Shown here: in pieces, positions 28,308 through 36,338 of the stretch | Position numbering within the stretch: position 1 is the first letter of the stretch | Layout of the letters: every line of letters starts with the position of its first letter | From: Alicycliphilus sp. UBA6560 | GTDB taxonomy: Bacteria > Pseudomonadota > Gammaproteobacteria > Burkholderiales > Burkholderiaceae_C | Direction of reading: 5' to 3' | NCBI GenBank assembly: GCA_002434305.1 | Contig: DJJU01000006.1 | Location: forward strand, 372,001-436,000 | Length of the DNA: 64,000 nt | Translations under genes and position numbers: made by a program | The notes under the pieces: generated by a model | Databases searched by the model: none | The model's input: the letters and a program-made list of their open reading frames with translations, nothing else | What the model was told of the DNA's origin: nothing

Positions 28308-29147
28308 TCACAGCTCGCTGAAACGCGTGAGTGGCGTCAGCGGGGGGAAATCCGGCGCGCGCCGCTCGCGCATGGCCGTGACGGCTTCGGCCACGTGGCG
28401 GTTGCTCCAGATGGCGCCCTGCAGCCAGCCCATCTGGCGCAGGCTGTCGGCCACGCCGTGGTCGCGCGCGTAGTGCAGCGCCTGCTTGGTGCCCCACAGG
28501 GCCACGGGCGGCTTGGCGGCGGCCTCGCGGGCGCAGGCCAGGGCGCCTTCGAGCAGCGCCTCGTGCGAGTCGAACAGCGCCGTCACCAGGCCGCACGCCT
28601 GGGCCTGCTCGGCGGGCAGGCGCCGGCCGGTGTAGGCCAGCTCCTTGAGCAGGCCCATGGGCATCAGCTTGGGCAGCCGCTGCAGCGAACCCACGTCCGC
28701 CACCATGCCGATGTTGATCTCCTGGATGCAGAAGAAGGCGTCGCGCGTGGCGTAGCGGATGCAGGCGGCGGCCACCATGTCCAGCGCGCCGCCGATGCAG
28801 CCGCCGTGGATGGCGGCGATGACCGGCATGCGCAGCTCCTCCAGCCGGGTGAAGGTGGCCTGCATGTCGGTCAGCAGGTCGAAGACGGCGGCGCGGCCTT
28901 CGGGGCTGCGGTCGTCCAGCACGATGGCGTCGCCGAAGGTCTCCAGCGCCATGCCGGCGCTGAAGTGCTTGCCGGTGCTGCTGATGACCAGGGCGCGGGC
29001 CTCGTTGCCGCGGTGCAGTGCGGCCAGCACCTCGTCCAGCTCGCGCCAGAACGTCGGGTGCATGGTGTTCAGGCTGCCCGGCTGGTTCAGCACCAGATGG
29101 GCGACATGGTCGGTGATGGTCAGGGTGAAGCAGGTGAGATGGTTCAT
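28308..29147 (-). CDS. Enoyl-CoA hydratase/isomerase family protein
   Basis: This 279-residue crotonase-fold protein has the oxyanion-hole segments ISSTGKHFSAGMALETFGD and AAIHGGCIGGALDMVAAACI. DAFFCIQEINIGMVADVGSL carries an acidic residue at the usual catalytic position, with an Asp further on in the second helix (VADVGS). Together these suggest a hydratase or dienoyl-CoA isomerase acting on an unidentified acyl-CoA. Start ATG 29147 gives a family-like N-terminus. It lies upstream of upp on the same strand, without obvious functional linkage. Confidence 0.87.
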   Translation of the reverse strand: MNHLTCFTLTITDHVAHLVLNQPGSLNTMHPTFWRELDEVLAALHRGNEARALVISSTGKHFSAGMALETFGDAIVLDDRSPEGRAAVFDLLTDMQATFTRLEELRMPVIAAIHGGCIGGALDMVAAACIRYATRDAFFCIQEINIGMVADVGSLQRLPKLMPMGLLKELAYTGRRLPAEQAQACGLVTALFDSHEALLEGALACAREAAAKPPVALWGTKQALHYARDHGVADSLRQMGWLQGAIWSNRHVAEAVTAMRERRAPDFPPLTPLTRFSEL

Positions 29148-29204
29148 GGCAAACGACTGTAGAAGGCCGCCACGATGCGGCAAGTCGCACCTGCGACCCT
29201 GGGT

Positions 29205-29256
29205 GAAAATGGCCTCCAGCGCAGCGTAGCAAAGCGCCACCAGCTATCAAAGTAGT
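29205..29256 (-). repeat. Dispersed AATAGCTG-type repeat
   Basis: The plus strand reads GAAAATGGCCTCCAGCG, then AAGCGCCACCAGCTATCAAA, a reverse-oriented copy in the 252-bp gap between the divergent hydratase and YebC-like genes. Nothing else was recognised in that gap except the YebC-like gene's upstream AAAGGA. Confidence 0.65.
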
Positions 29257-29399
29257 AGTTGCCAGGGCGCCACGTCCGCAGCCCCGGCGGCGTACAGGCC
29301 TGACCTGGAGCAGGTGCGCCGGGCCATGGCAGGGCATACACTGGCCCGCTGCGGCGCAGGCCGCATTTTTTGTTGGCTCCAAGCAAAGGATTCGCAGCC

Positions 29400-30104
29400 A
29401 TGGGCGCGCAATGGAAGGCAAAGGGCAAGGCGCTGGTCGCCGATGCCAAGGGCAGGCTTTTTGGGAAGCTGGTCAAGGAAATCATCGTCGCCGCCCGCGC
29501 GGGCGCGGACCCGGCCGGCAACTCGCGCCTGCGCCTGGCCGTGGAAGCGGCGCGCAAGGCGTCCATGCCCAAGGACACGCTGGAGCGGGCGATCAAGAAG
29601 GGCTCCGGCGTGGGCGGCGAGGCCGTGCACTACGAGCACGTGATCTACGAAGGCTTCGCGCCGCACCAGGTGCCGGTGATGGTGGAATGCCTGACCGACA
29701 ACGTGAACCGCACGGCGCCCGAGATGCGCGTGTGCTTCCGCAAGGGCCAGATGAGCGCCGTGGCCTGGGACTTCGACCATGTGGGCATGATCGAGGGCGA
29801 GCCCTCGCAGCCGGATGCCGACCCGGAATTGGCCGCCATCGAAGCCGGTGCGCAGGACTTCGAGCCCGGCGAGGAAGAGGGCCAGACCCTGTTCCTGACC
29901 GACCCCACGGATTTGGACGCGGTCGCCAAGGCGCTGCCCGGGTTCGGTTTCAAGGTGCTGTCGGCCAAGTTGGGCTACAAGGCCAAGAACCCGGTGAGCA
30001 TGGCCAGCCTGTCGCCCGAGGCGCAGGAAGAGGTGCAGGCCTTCCTGGCCGGCATCGAGAACAACGACGACGTGCAGAACGTGTTCGTGGGGCTGGTCGA
30101 CTGA
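29400..30104 (+). CDS. YebC/TACO1 family protein, first of two paralogues
   Basis: This 234-residue protein belongs to the YebC/PmpR/TACO1 family, described as DNA-binding regulators or as factors that help ribosomes pass difficult sequences. The family core is visible: FGKLVKEIIVAARAGADPAGNSRLRLAVEAARKASMPKDTLERAI, then VPVMVECLTDNVNRTAPEMR. The N-terminus (MGAQWKAKGKALVADAKG) differs from the classical MAGHSKWANI start found in the second copy at 31824. Start ATG 29400 has AAAGGA upstream. A strong terminator follows. Confidence 0.9.
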   Translation: MGAQWKAKGKALVADAKGRLFGKLVKEIIVAARAGADPAGNSRLRLAVEAARKASMPKDTLERAIKKGSGVGGEAVHYEHVIYEGFAPHQVPVMVECLTDNVNRTAPEMRVCFRKGQMSAVAWDFDHVGMIEGEPSQPDADPELAAIEAGAQDFEPGEEEGQTLFLTDPTDLDAVAKALPGFGFKVLSAKLGYKAKNPVSMASLSPEAQEEVQAFLAGIENNDDVQNVFVGLVD

Positions 30105-30122
30105 TGCCCCGGCCCGACCAAC

Positions 30123-30152
30123 AAAAAGCCGCTGCATCGCAGCGGCTTTTTT
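30123..30152 (+). terminator. Intrinsic terminator after YebC-like gene
   Basis: AAAAAGCCGCTG pairs with CAGCGGCTTTTTT around a short loop. It is likely bidirectional for the convergent YjgR-like gene. Confidence 0.9.
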
Positions 30153-30182
30153 GATGGCCCGGCGGCCGTTGGCATGCTCACA

Positions 30183-30240
30183 AAACAATAGCTGCTCGCG
30201 ATTGCTGGACAAGCGCTAGAGCCTGATTTGGCCTGAAATG
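30183..30240 (+). repeat. Dispersed AATAGCTG-type repeat
   Basis: AAAACAATAGCTGCTCGCG followed by GCTGGACAAGCGCTAGAGCC is a forward copy between two convergent genes. It is one of the clearest copies. Confidence 0.8.
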
Positions 30241-30242
30241 CG

Positions 30243-31745
30243 TCAGCGCTTCTTGCCGCCGCCCAGCAGCCCGCCCAGCACGCCGCGCAGGATCTCGCGG
30301 CCCAGGCCCGTGCCCACGGTGCGGATGGCGGACTTGGCCATGGTCTGCACCAGCCCGTCCTTCTTGCCACCGCGCGGGCCGGTGGTGCCGAACAGCAGAT
30401 CGTTCAGCGCGCCGCCGGCCCCGGCCGGGGCCGCGGCACCGGCCGCGCCGGGCGCCTGCGCGGCCGAGCTGGCGGCGCGCGCGCGCAGGATCTCATAGGC
30501 CGATTCGCGGTCCACCGGCGCGTCGTAGGTGCCGGCCACCAGCGAGCCCGTGATCAGCGCGCGGCGCTGGGCGTCGGTGATGGGGCCGATCTGGCTGCCC
30601 GGCGGGATGACGTAGGCGCGCTCGGTCTCGCTCGGGCGGCCCTTGGCGTCCAGCAGGCTGACCAGGGCCTCGCCCACGGCCAGCTCGGTGATGGCGGCCT
30701 CGATGTCCAGCCCCGCCTTGGGGCGCATGGTGGTGGCCGTGGCCTTGACGGCCTTCTGGTCGCGCGGGGTGAAAGCGCGCAGCGCGTGCTGCACGCGGTT
30801 GCCCAGCTGGGCCAGCACGCTGTCGGGGATGTCCAGCGGGTTCTGCGTGACGAAGTACACGCCCACGCCCTTGGAGCGCACCAGGCGCACCACCAGCTCG
30901 ATGCGCTCGACCAGCACCTTGGGCGCGTCGGCGAACAGCAGGTGGGCCTCGTCGAAGAAGAACACCAGCTTGGGCTTGTCCGGGTCGCCGATCTCGGGCA
31001 GGCGCTCGAACAGCTCGGACAGCAGCCACAGCAAAAAGGTGGCGTACAGGCGCGGCGCGGCCATCAGCTTGTCGGCTGCCAGGATGTTGACGACGCCCAT
31101 GCCGTCCTGTGTCTGCAGCAGGTCGTCGATGTTCAGCATGGGCTCGCCGAAGAACTGGTCGCCACCCTGCTGCTCGATGGCCAGCAGCGCGCGCTGGATG
31201 GCGCCGATGCTGGCCGTGCTGACGTTGCCGTACTCGGTGGTGAACTGCTTGGCGTTGTCGCCCACGTGCTGCACCATGGCGCGCAGGTCCTTCAGGTCCA
31301 GCAGCAGCAGGCCCTGGTCGTCGGCGATCTTAAACACCAGGTTCAGCACGCCCATCTGGGTCTCGTTCAGCGCCAGCATGCGCCCCAGCAGCAGCGGGCC
31401 CATGTCGGAGATGGTGGCGCGCACCGGGTGGCCCTGGGCGCCGAACACGTCCCACAGCGTGGTGGGGCAGGCCAGCGGTTCGGGCACGGCGATGCCGCGA
31501 TCGGCCAGCACGGCGGCCATCTTCTCGCCCGTGCTGCCCTTTTGGCTGATGCCCGTGAGGTCGCCTTTCACGTCGGCCATGAACACCGGCACGCCGATGC
31601 GCGAGAACTGCTCGGCCAGCGCCTGCAGCGTAACGGTTTTGCCGGTGCCGGTGGCGCCGGTGATGAGCCCGTGGCGGTTGGCCAGGCCCGGCAGCAGCTG
31701 GCAGGTGGCGTGGGCGTTCTGGGCAAGGAGCAGGGGTGGGGGCAT
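30243..31745 (-). CDS. YjgR-type ATPase (DUF853, HerA/FtsK-like P-loop NTPase)
   Basis: This 500-residue P-loop NTPase is the same length as E. coli YjgR. Walker A is ITGATGTGKTVTLQ near residue 29-40, Walker B FFFDEAHLLF, and the arginine-rich RLVRSKGVGVYFVTQNP follows. A Gly/Ala-rich low-complexity linker (AGAAAPAGAGG) precedes the C-terminus. The fold resembles HerA-type DNA translocases, but the cellular role is not established. Start ATG 31745 gives MPPPLLLAQN. It is divergent from yebC at 31824, with an 78-bp gap between them. Confidence 0.88.
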   Translation of the reverse strand: MPPPLLLAQNAHATCQLLPGLANRHGLITGATGTGKTVTLQALAEQFSRIGVPVFMADVKGDLTGISQKGSTGEKMAAVLADRGIAVPEPLACPTTLWDVFGAQGHPVRATISDMGPLLLGRMLALNETQMGVLNLVFKIADDQGLLLLDLKDLRAMVQHVGDNAKQFTTEYGNVSTASIGAIQRALLAIEQQGGDQFFGEPMLNIDDLLQTQDGMGVVNILAADKLMAAPRLYATFLLWLLSELFERLPEIGDPDKPKLVFFFDEAHLLFADAPKVLVERIELVVRLVRSKGVGVYFVTQNPLDIPDSVLAQLGNRVQHALRAFTPRDQKAVKATATTMRPKAGLDIEAAITELAVGEALVSLLDAKGRPSETERAYVIPPGSQIGPITDAQRRALITGSLVAGTYDAPVDRESAYEILRARAASSAAQAPGAAGAAAPAGAGGALNDLLFGTTGPRGGKKDGLVQTMAKSAIRTVGTGLGREILRGVLGGLLGGGKKR

Positions 31746-31823
31746 GGCGGGCTGGGGTAGGGTCGTCAAACGTAAAATCGCCCGCAAGGTTAAATCAATC
31801 CACATACGAGAAGGACAGCTGCA

Positions 31824-32543
31824 GTGGCAGGACACAGCAAATGGGCCAACATCCAGCACCGCAAGGGGCGCCAGGATGAAAAGCGCGGCAAGATCTGGAC
31901 CCGCATCATTCGCGAGATCATGGTGGCCGCCCGCCAGGGCGGCGGCGACATCGCCGCCAACCCGCGCCTGCGCCTGGCCGTGGACAAGGCCAAGGCCGCC
32001 AACATGCCGGCCGACAACATCAAGCGCAACATCGACAAGGCCACGGGCAACCTGGAAGGCGTGACCTACGAGGAAATCCGCTACGAGGGCTATGGCATCG
32101 GCGGCGCCGCCATCATCGTGGACACCATGACCGACAACCGCGTGCGCACCGTGGCCGAGGTGCGCCACGCCTTCAGCAAGCACGGCGGCAACATGGGCAC
32201 GGAAGGCTCGGTGGCCTTCCAGTTCAAGCACGTGGGCCAGCTGATCTTTGCCCCCGGCACCGATGAGGACAAGGTCATGGAGGTGGCGCTGGAGGCCGGC
32301 GCCGAGGACGTGATCACCGACGACGAGGGGGCCATCGAGGTGTTGACGGCGCCCGGCGACTTCGAGGCCGTGAAGGACGCGCTGGCCGCGGCCGGCCTGG
32401 AGCCCGAGCTGGCCGAGGTCACCATGCGCGCCGAGAACACCGTCGCGCTGGAGGGCGACGACGCCGCCCGCATGCAAAAGCTCCTGGACGTGATCGAAGA
32501 CCTCGACGACGTTCAGGAGGTCTACCACAACGCCGAGCTGTGA
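31824..32543 (+). CDS. yebC: YebC/PmpR family protein, classical type
   Basis: This 239-residue protein has the canonical MAGHSKWANIQHRKGRQDEKRGK N-terminal domain (starting GTG at 31824, preceded by GAGAAGGA). NPRLRLAVDKAKAANMPADNIKRNIDKA and the acidic C-terminal domain ending IEDLDDVQEVYHNAEL follow. The family is described as transcriptional regulators or translation factors that relieve ribosome stalling at polyproline. It lies 7 bp upstream of purD and is likely co-transcribed. The paralogue at 29400 differs mainly at the N-terminus. Confidence 0.95.
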   Translation: MAGHSKWANIQHRKGRQDEKRGKIWTRIIREIMVAARQGGGDIAANPRLRLAVDKAKAANMPADNIKRNIDKATGNLEGVTYEEIRYEGYGIGGAAIIVDTMTDNRVRTVAEVRHAFSKHGGNMGTEGSVAFQFKHVGQLIFAPGTDEDKVMEVALEAGAEDVITDDEGAIEVLTAPGDFEAVKDALAAAGLEPELAEVTMRAENTVALEGDDAARMQKLLDVIEDLDDVQEVYHNAEL

Positions 32544-32550
32544 CCCCCTC

Positions 32551-33831
32551 ATGAAGATTCTCGTCATCGGCGGCGGCGGCCGCGAGCATGCGCTGGCCTG
32601 GAAGATCGCCCAGTCGCCCAAGGCGTCCCGCGTCTACGTGGCGCCGGGCAATGGCGGCACGGCCCTCAGCCCCAAGCTGGAGAACGTGGCCCTGAACGAC
32701 GTGCGCGCGCTGCGCGAGTGGGCGCAGGAGAACAAGATCGGCCTGACCGTGGTCGGCCCCGAGGCGCCGCTGGCCGCCGGCGTGGTGGACGAGTTCCGCG
32801 CCCACGGCCTGCGCATCTTCGGCCCGACGAAGGCCGCCGCGCAGCTGGAAAGCTCCAAGGCCTTCTCCAAGGCCTTCATGCACCGCCACGGCATTCCCAC
32901 GGCCGACTACGACACCTTCACCGATGCCGCCGCGGCCCATGCCTTCATCGACCGCCTGGGCGCACCCATCGTCGTCAAGGCCGACGGTCTGGCCGCCGGC
33001 AAGGGCGTGGTGGTGGCCATGACCGCGGCCGAGGCGCACGAGGCCGTCGACTTCATGCTGCTGGACAACACGCTGGGCGTGAGCCACAACGAGGGCGGCG
33101 CCCGCGTGGTGATCGAGCAGTTCCTGGAGGGCGAGGAAGCCAGCTTCATCGTGCTGTGCGACGGCAAGGACGTGGTGGCCCTGGCCACCAGCCAGGACCA
33201 CAAGCGCCTGAAGGACGGCGACGAAGGCCCCAACACCGGCGGCATGGGCGCGTATTCGCCGGCGCCGGTGGTCACCGCCGACGTGCACGCCCGCGCCATG
33301 CGCGAGGTCATCCTGCCCACCGTGCGCGGCATGGAAAAGGACGGCATCCCCTACACCGGCTTCCTGTACGCCGGCCTGATGATCGACGCCAGCGGCCACC
33401 CCAAGACGCTGGAGTTCAACTGCCGCATGGGCGACCCCGAGACGCAGCCCATCCTGATGCGCCTCAAAAGCGACCTGGTGGACCTGCTGGCCGCTGCCGT
33501 GGATGGCAAGCTGGAGCAGGTCGAGCTGCAATGGGACCGCCGCACCGCTCTTGGCGTGGTCATGGCCGCGCACGGCTACCCGCTGCAGCCGCGCAAGGGC
33601 GACGCCATCACCGGCCTGCCGCCCGAGGCCGACGACGCCATGGTCTTCCATGCCGGCACGCAGCTGGATGAGGACGGCACGCTGCGCGTGAGCGGCGGGC
33701 GCGTGCTGTGCGTCACGGCGCTGGCAGACAGCGTGCGCCAGGCCCAGCAGCGCGCCTACGACGTGGCGCGCGGCATCCACTTCGACGGCGCGCAGTATCG
33801 GCGCGACATCGGCCACCGGGCGGTGAGATGA
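32551..33831 (+). CDS. purD: Phosphoribosylamine-glycine ligase
   Basis: This 426-residue ATP-grasp enzyme catalyses the second step of purine synthesis, joining phosphoribosylamine and glycine. Motifs are GGGGREHALAWKIAQS at the N-terminus, VVKADGLAAGKGVVVA (ATP-grasp), NTGGMGAYSPAP, and LEFNCRMGDPETQ (metal and ATP binding). Length matches the family. It is placed 7 bp after yebC. A second-type dispersed repeat follows the stop. Confidence 0.98.
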   Translation: MKILVIGGGGREHALAWKIAQSPKASRVYVAPGNGGTALSPKLENVALNDVRALREWAQENKIGLTVVGPEAPLAAGVVDEFRAHGLRIFGPTKAAAQLESSKAFSKAFMHRHGIPTADYDTFTDAAAAHAFIDRLGAPIVVKADGLAAGKGVVVAMTAAEAHEAVDFMLLDNTLGVSHNEGGARVVIEQFLEGEEASFIVLCDGKDVVALATSQDHKRLKDGDEGPNTGGMGAYSPAPVVTADVHARAMREVILPTVRGMEKDGIPYTGFLYAGLMIDASGHPKTLEFNCRMGDPETQPILMRLKSDLVDLLAAAVDGKLEQVELQWDRRTALGVVMAAHGYPLQPRKGDAITGLPPEADDAMVFHAGTQLDEDGTLRVSGGRVLCVTALADSVRQAQQRAYDVARGIHFDGAQYRRDIGHRAVR

Positions 33832-33837
33832 GGTACA

Positions 33838-33950
33838 TCCCCCTGAGCGGCTGCGCCGCTTCCCCCTTCTCTGGCGCTTTGCTTGGAAGGGGGACGACGC
33901 TGGCGGCCTGGCAAAGCCAGATCCGCGGCGTCCGCTGGTCTGGGGCGGCG
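33838..33950 (+). repeat. Second dispersed repeat type, CCCCCTGAGCGGCTGCGCCGC family
   Basis: This roughly 113-bp element between purD and hemF starts with CCCCTGAGCGGCTGCGCCGC and contains a CCCCCTTC/GAAGGGGG stem (33862-33869 with 33886-33893). It continues through ACGACGCTGGCGGCCTGG. I recognise it as a recurring intergenic element in Comamonadaceae genomes, from memory. Only one copy is in this window. Confidence 0.5.
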
Positions 33951-33992
33951 TGGTCTCATGCACAACGCCCTGAATGACCGAGGACTGCAGCC

Positions 33993-34904
33993 ATGAGTGA
34001 ATTTCGTACCTACCTTTTGAGTCTGCAAAGCCGCATCACGGCGGCTATCGAGGCCATCGAAGGCGAAGGCGGCGCGCGCTTTCGCGCCGACGCCTGGCAG
34101 CGCCCGGCCGAGTCGCCGCTGCAGGGCGACGGCGTCACGCGCATCCTGGAGGGCGGGCGCGTGTTCGAGCGTGCCGGCTGCGGCTTCTCGCACGTCAGCG
34201 GCCCGCAGCTGCCGCCGTCGGCCACGCAGCACCGGCCCGAGCTGGCGGGCGCGCCGTTCGAGGCCATGGGCGTGTCCCTGGTCTTCCACCCGCGCAGCCC
34301 CATGGTGCCCACGGTGCACATGAACGTGCGCATGATCGCCGCCGGCCAGGCAGGCGGCGAGCCGGTGTGCTGGTTCGGCGGCGGCATGGACCTGACGCCG
34401 TACTACGGCTTCGACGAGGACGCGGTGCACTTCCACCGTACTTGCCGCGATGCGCTGGCGCCCTTCGGCGAGCAGCTCTACCCGCGCTTCAAGCAGTGGT
34501 GCGACGAGTACTTCTACCTGAAGCACCGCGATGAGCAGCGCGGCGTGGGCGGTGTCTTCTTCGACGACTTTTCCGAACTGGGCTTCGAGCGCAGCTTGGG
34601 CGTGACGCAAAGCGTGGGCGACGCTTTTCTGCCTGCCTACGAGCCCATCGTGCAGCGGCGCATGAACATGCCCTGGGGCGAGCGCGAGCGCGACTTCCAG
34701 CTGTACCGCCGCGGGCGCTACGTGGAGTTCAACCTGGTGTGGGACCGCGGCACGCACTTCGGCCTGCAGTCGGGCGGGCGCACGGAGTCCATCCTGCTGT
34801 CCATGCCGCCGCAGGTGGCCTGGAGCTACCGGCGCGAAGACCCGCCCGGCTCGCCCGAGGCGCAGCTCACCGAGCGCTTCCTGCAGCGCCGCGACTGGGT
34901 CTGA
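33993..34904 (+). CDS. hemF: Oxygen-dependent coproporphyrinogen III oxidase
   Basis: This 303-residue enzyme makes protoporphyrinogen IX from coproporphyrinogen III using O2. Visible landmarks are FERAGCGFSHVSG, MVPTVHMNVRMI, WFGGGMDLTPYYGF with the Asp implicated in decarboxylation, GVGGVFFDDF and EFNLVWDRGTHFGLQSGGR. GAGGA precedes the start. The oxygen-independent counterpart hemN is at 59687, next to fnr, so the organism has both routes for aerobic and anaerobic haem synthesis. Confidence 0.98.
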   Translation: MSEFRTYLLSLQSRITAAIEAIEGEGGARFRADAWQRPAESPLQGDGVTRILEGGRVFERAGCGFSHVSGPQLPPSATQHRPELAGAPFEAMGVSLVFHPRSPMVPTVHMNVRMIAAGQAGGEPVCWFGGGMDLTPYYGFDEDAVHFHRTCRDALAPFGEQLYPRFKQWCDEYFYLKHRDEQRGVGGVFFDDFSELGFERSLGVTQSVGDAFLPAYEPIVQRRMNMPWGERERDFQLYRRGRYVEFNLVWDRGTHFGLQSGGRTESILLSMPPQVAWSYRREDPPGSPEAQLTERFLQRRDWV

Positions 34905-34907
34905 CTC

Positions 34908-34976
34908 ACTTTTTCATAGCTGCCTGCGCAGGCAGGACAAGGCCTACAGCACTATTTCGTGCTTAGGCTATATTGC
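34908..34976 (+). repeat. Diverged dispersed repeat between hemF and rsfS
   Basis: TTTTTCATAGCTGCCTGCGC followed by GGACAAGGCCTACAGC is a diverged forward copy. It fills most of the 105-bp hemF-rsfS gap. Confidence 0.5.
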
Positions 34977-35009
34977 CAACCATCTTTTTCTAGACAACCA
35001 GACCGCCCG

Positions 35010-35768
35010 ATGACCACTTCCAAACAATCGGAATCCGCCGCCAAGCGGGACGTCTCCAAGCTCCAGCGCGCCATCGTCGATGGCCTGGAGGACGTCAAGG
35101 CGCAAGACATCCAGGTCTTCGACACCGAACACCTCTCGCCGCTGTTCGAGCGCGTGGTGGTGGCCACCGGCAGCTCCAACCGCCAGACCAAGGCGCTGGC
35201 CGCCAGCGTGCGCGACGCGGTGCGCGAGGCGGGATTTGCCAAGCCACGTACCGAGGGCGAAGACAACGGCGAGTGGATCATCGTGGACTGCGGCCCGGCC
35301 GTGGTGCACGTCATGCAGCCCGCTATCCGCCAGTACTACCGCCTGGAGGAAATCTGGGGCGACAAGCCCGTGCGCATGAAGCTGGGCGCGGCCAAGCCGC
35401 GCAAGACCACGGCGTCCGAGGACGCCTCGGCCCCGGCCAAGAAGGCCGCCGCGAAGAAGGCGCCGGCCAAGAAGGCGGCCGCCAAGACCACCGCTGCCGC
35501 GCCCGCCAAGGCGGCTGCCAAGGCCCCGGCGAAGAAAGCGCCAGCCAAGACTGCTGCCGCCAGCAAGACGGCTGCCGCGAAGACCCCGGCCGCCAAGAAG
35601 CCGGCGGCCAAGAAGGCAGCCGCCAAGGCGCCGGTCAAGACCGTGAAGGTGGGCCAGCCCGCTACCCGCAAGGCGGCACCGGCCAAGAAGGCCGCCGCCG
35701 CGCCCGTCAAGAAGGCAGCGCCGGCGAAGAAGGCCGCGGCCAAGAAGGCGCCGGCCCGGAAGGCCTGA
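35010..35768 (+). CDS. rsfS: Ribosomal silencing factor RsfS with histone-H1-like C-terminal tail
   Basis: Residues 15-125 form the RsfS/Iojap domain (LQRAIVDGLEDVKAQDIQVF, VVVATGSSNRQTKALA, GEWIIVDCGPAVVHVM, YRLEEIWG). This domain binds ribosomal protein uL14 and blocks subunit joining under nutrient limitation. From about residue 129 to 252 the protein is an Ala/Lys/Pro-rich tail of AAKKAPAKKA-type repeats resembling histone H1 or AlgP tails, more than doubling the usual length of about 110. Start ATG 35010. It is followed 17 bp later by rlmH, a conserved pairing. Confidence 0.93.
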   Translation: MTTSKQSESAAKRDVSKLQRAIVDGLEDVKAQDIQVFDTEHLSPLFERVVVATGSSNRQTKALAASVRDAVREAGFAKPRTEGEDNGEWIIVDCGPAVVHVMQPAIRQYYRLEEIWGDKPVRMKLGAAKPRKTTASEDASAPAKKAAAKKAPAKKAAAKTTAAAPAKAAAKAPAKKAPAKTAAASKTAAAKTPAAKKPAAKKAAAKAPVKTVKVGQPATRKAAPAKKAAAAPVKKAAPAKKAAAKKAPARKA

Positions 35769-35785
35769 CCCGCTCGCTCCAGGCG

Positions 35786-36253
35786 ATGAAGCTGCTGATC
35801 GTTGCCGTGGGCCAGCGCGTGCCCGACTGGGCGCAGACGGCCTACGACGACTATGCCAAGCGCTTCCCACCGGAGCTGAAAGTCGAGCTGAAGGCCGTCA
35901 AGACCGAACCGCGCGGCTCCAAGACGCTGGAAACCCTGTACGCCGCCGAGCGCGAACGCATCGAGGCGGCCATTCCGCGCGGCGCCCGCGTGGTGGCGCT
36001 GGACGAGCGCGGCACCAGCCTGACCACCAAGGCCCTGGCCGCGCGCCTGAAGGGCTGGCAGCTCGAGGGCGACGACGTGGCCCTGCTGATCGGCGGGCCG
36101 GACGGGCTGGACCCGGCCCTGCGCCAGGCGGCGCACGAGCGCATCCGCCTGTCCGACCTGACGCTGCCGCACGCCATGGTGCGGGTGCTGCTCATCGAGC
36201 AGCTGTACCGCGCCTGGTCGGTCAACGCCGGCCACCCCTATCACCGCGAATAG
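35786..36253 (+). CDS. rlmH: 23S rRNA pseudouridine-1915 N3-methyltransferase
   Basis: This 155-residue SPOUT-fold methyltransferase has exactly the family's usual length. Motifs are MKLLIVAVGQRVPDWA at the start, LIGGPDGLDP (knot, SAM binding), and LSDLTLPHAMVRVLLIEQLYRAW at the C-terminus. It methylates pseudouridine 1915 in helix 69 of 23S rRNA on assembled ribosomes. It is linked with rsfS, as in most bacteria. Confidence 0.98.
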   Translation: MKLLIVAVGQRVPDWAQTAYDDYAKRFPPELKVELKAVKTEPRGSKTLETLYAAERERIEAAIPRGARVVALDERGTSLTTKALAARLKGWQLEGDDVALLIGGPDGLDPALRQAAHERIRLSDLTLPHAMVRVLLIEQLYRAWSVNAGHPYHRE

Positions 36254-36280
36254 TCACCGCGGATCGTCGCGGCCACTCTC

Positions 36281-36335
36281 ATTTTCATAGCTGCCGGCGC
36301 TTGATGGACGGGCGCTGAAGGCCGATTTCATTTAA
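36281..36335 (+). repeat. Dispersed AATAGCTG-type repeat before maf
   Basis: ATTTTCATAGCTGCCGGCGC, TTGATGGACGGGCGCT, then GGCCGATTTCATTT is a forward copy ending just before the maf ATG. No Shine-Dalgarno motif is left in front of maf. Confidence 0.75.
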
Positions 36336-36338
36336 AAA

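Noticed and set aside
35430..35768. Repetitive DNA in the rsfS 3' part as a possible CRISPR or tandem repeat locus
   Set aside because: The repeats are irregular codons for Ala-Lys-Pro in the rsfS frame, with no equal spacers.
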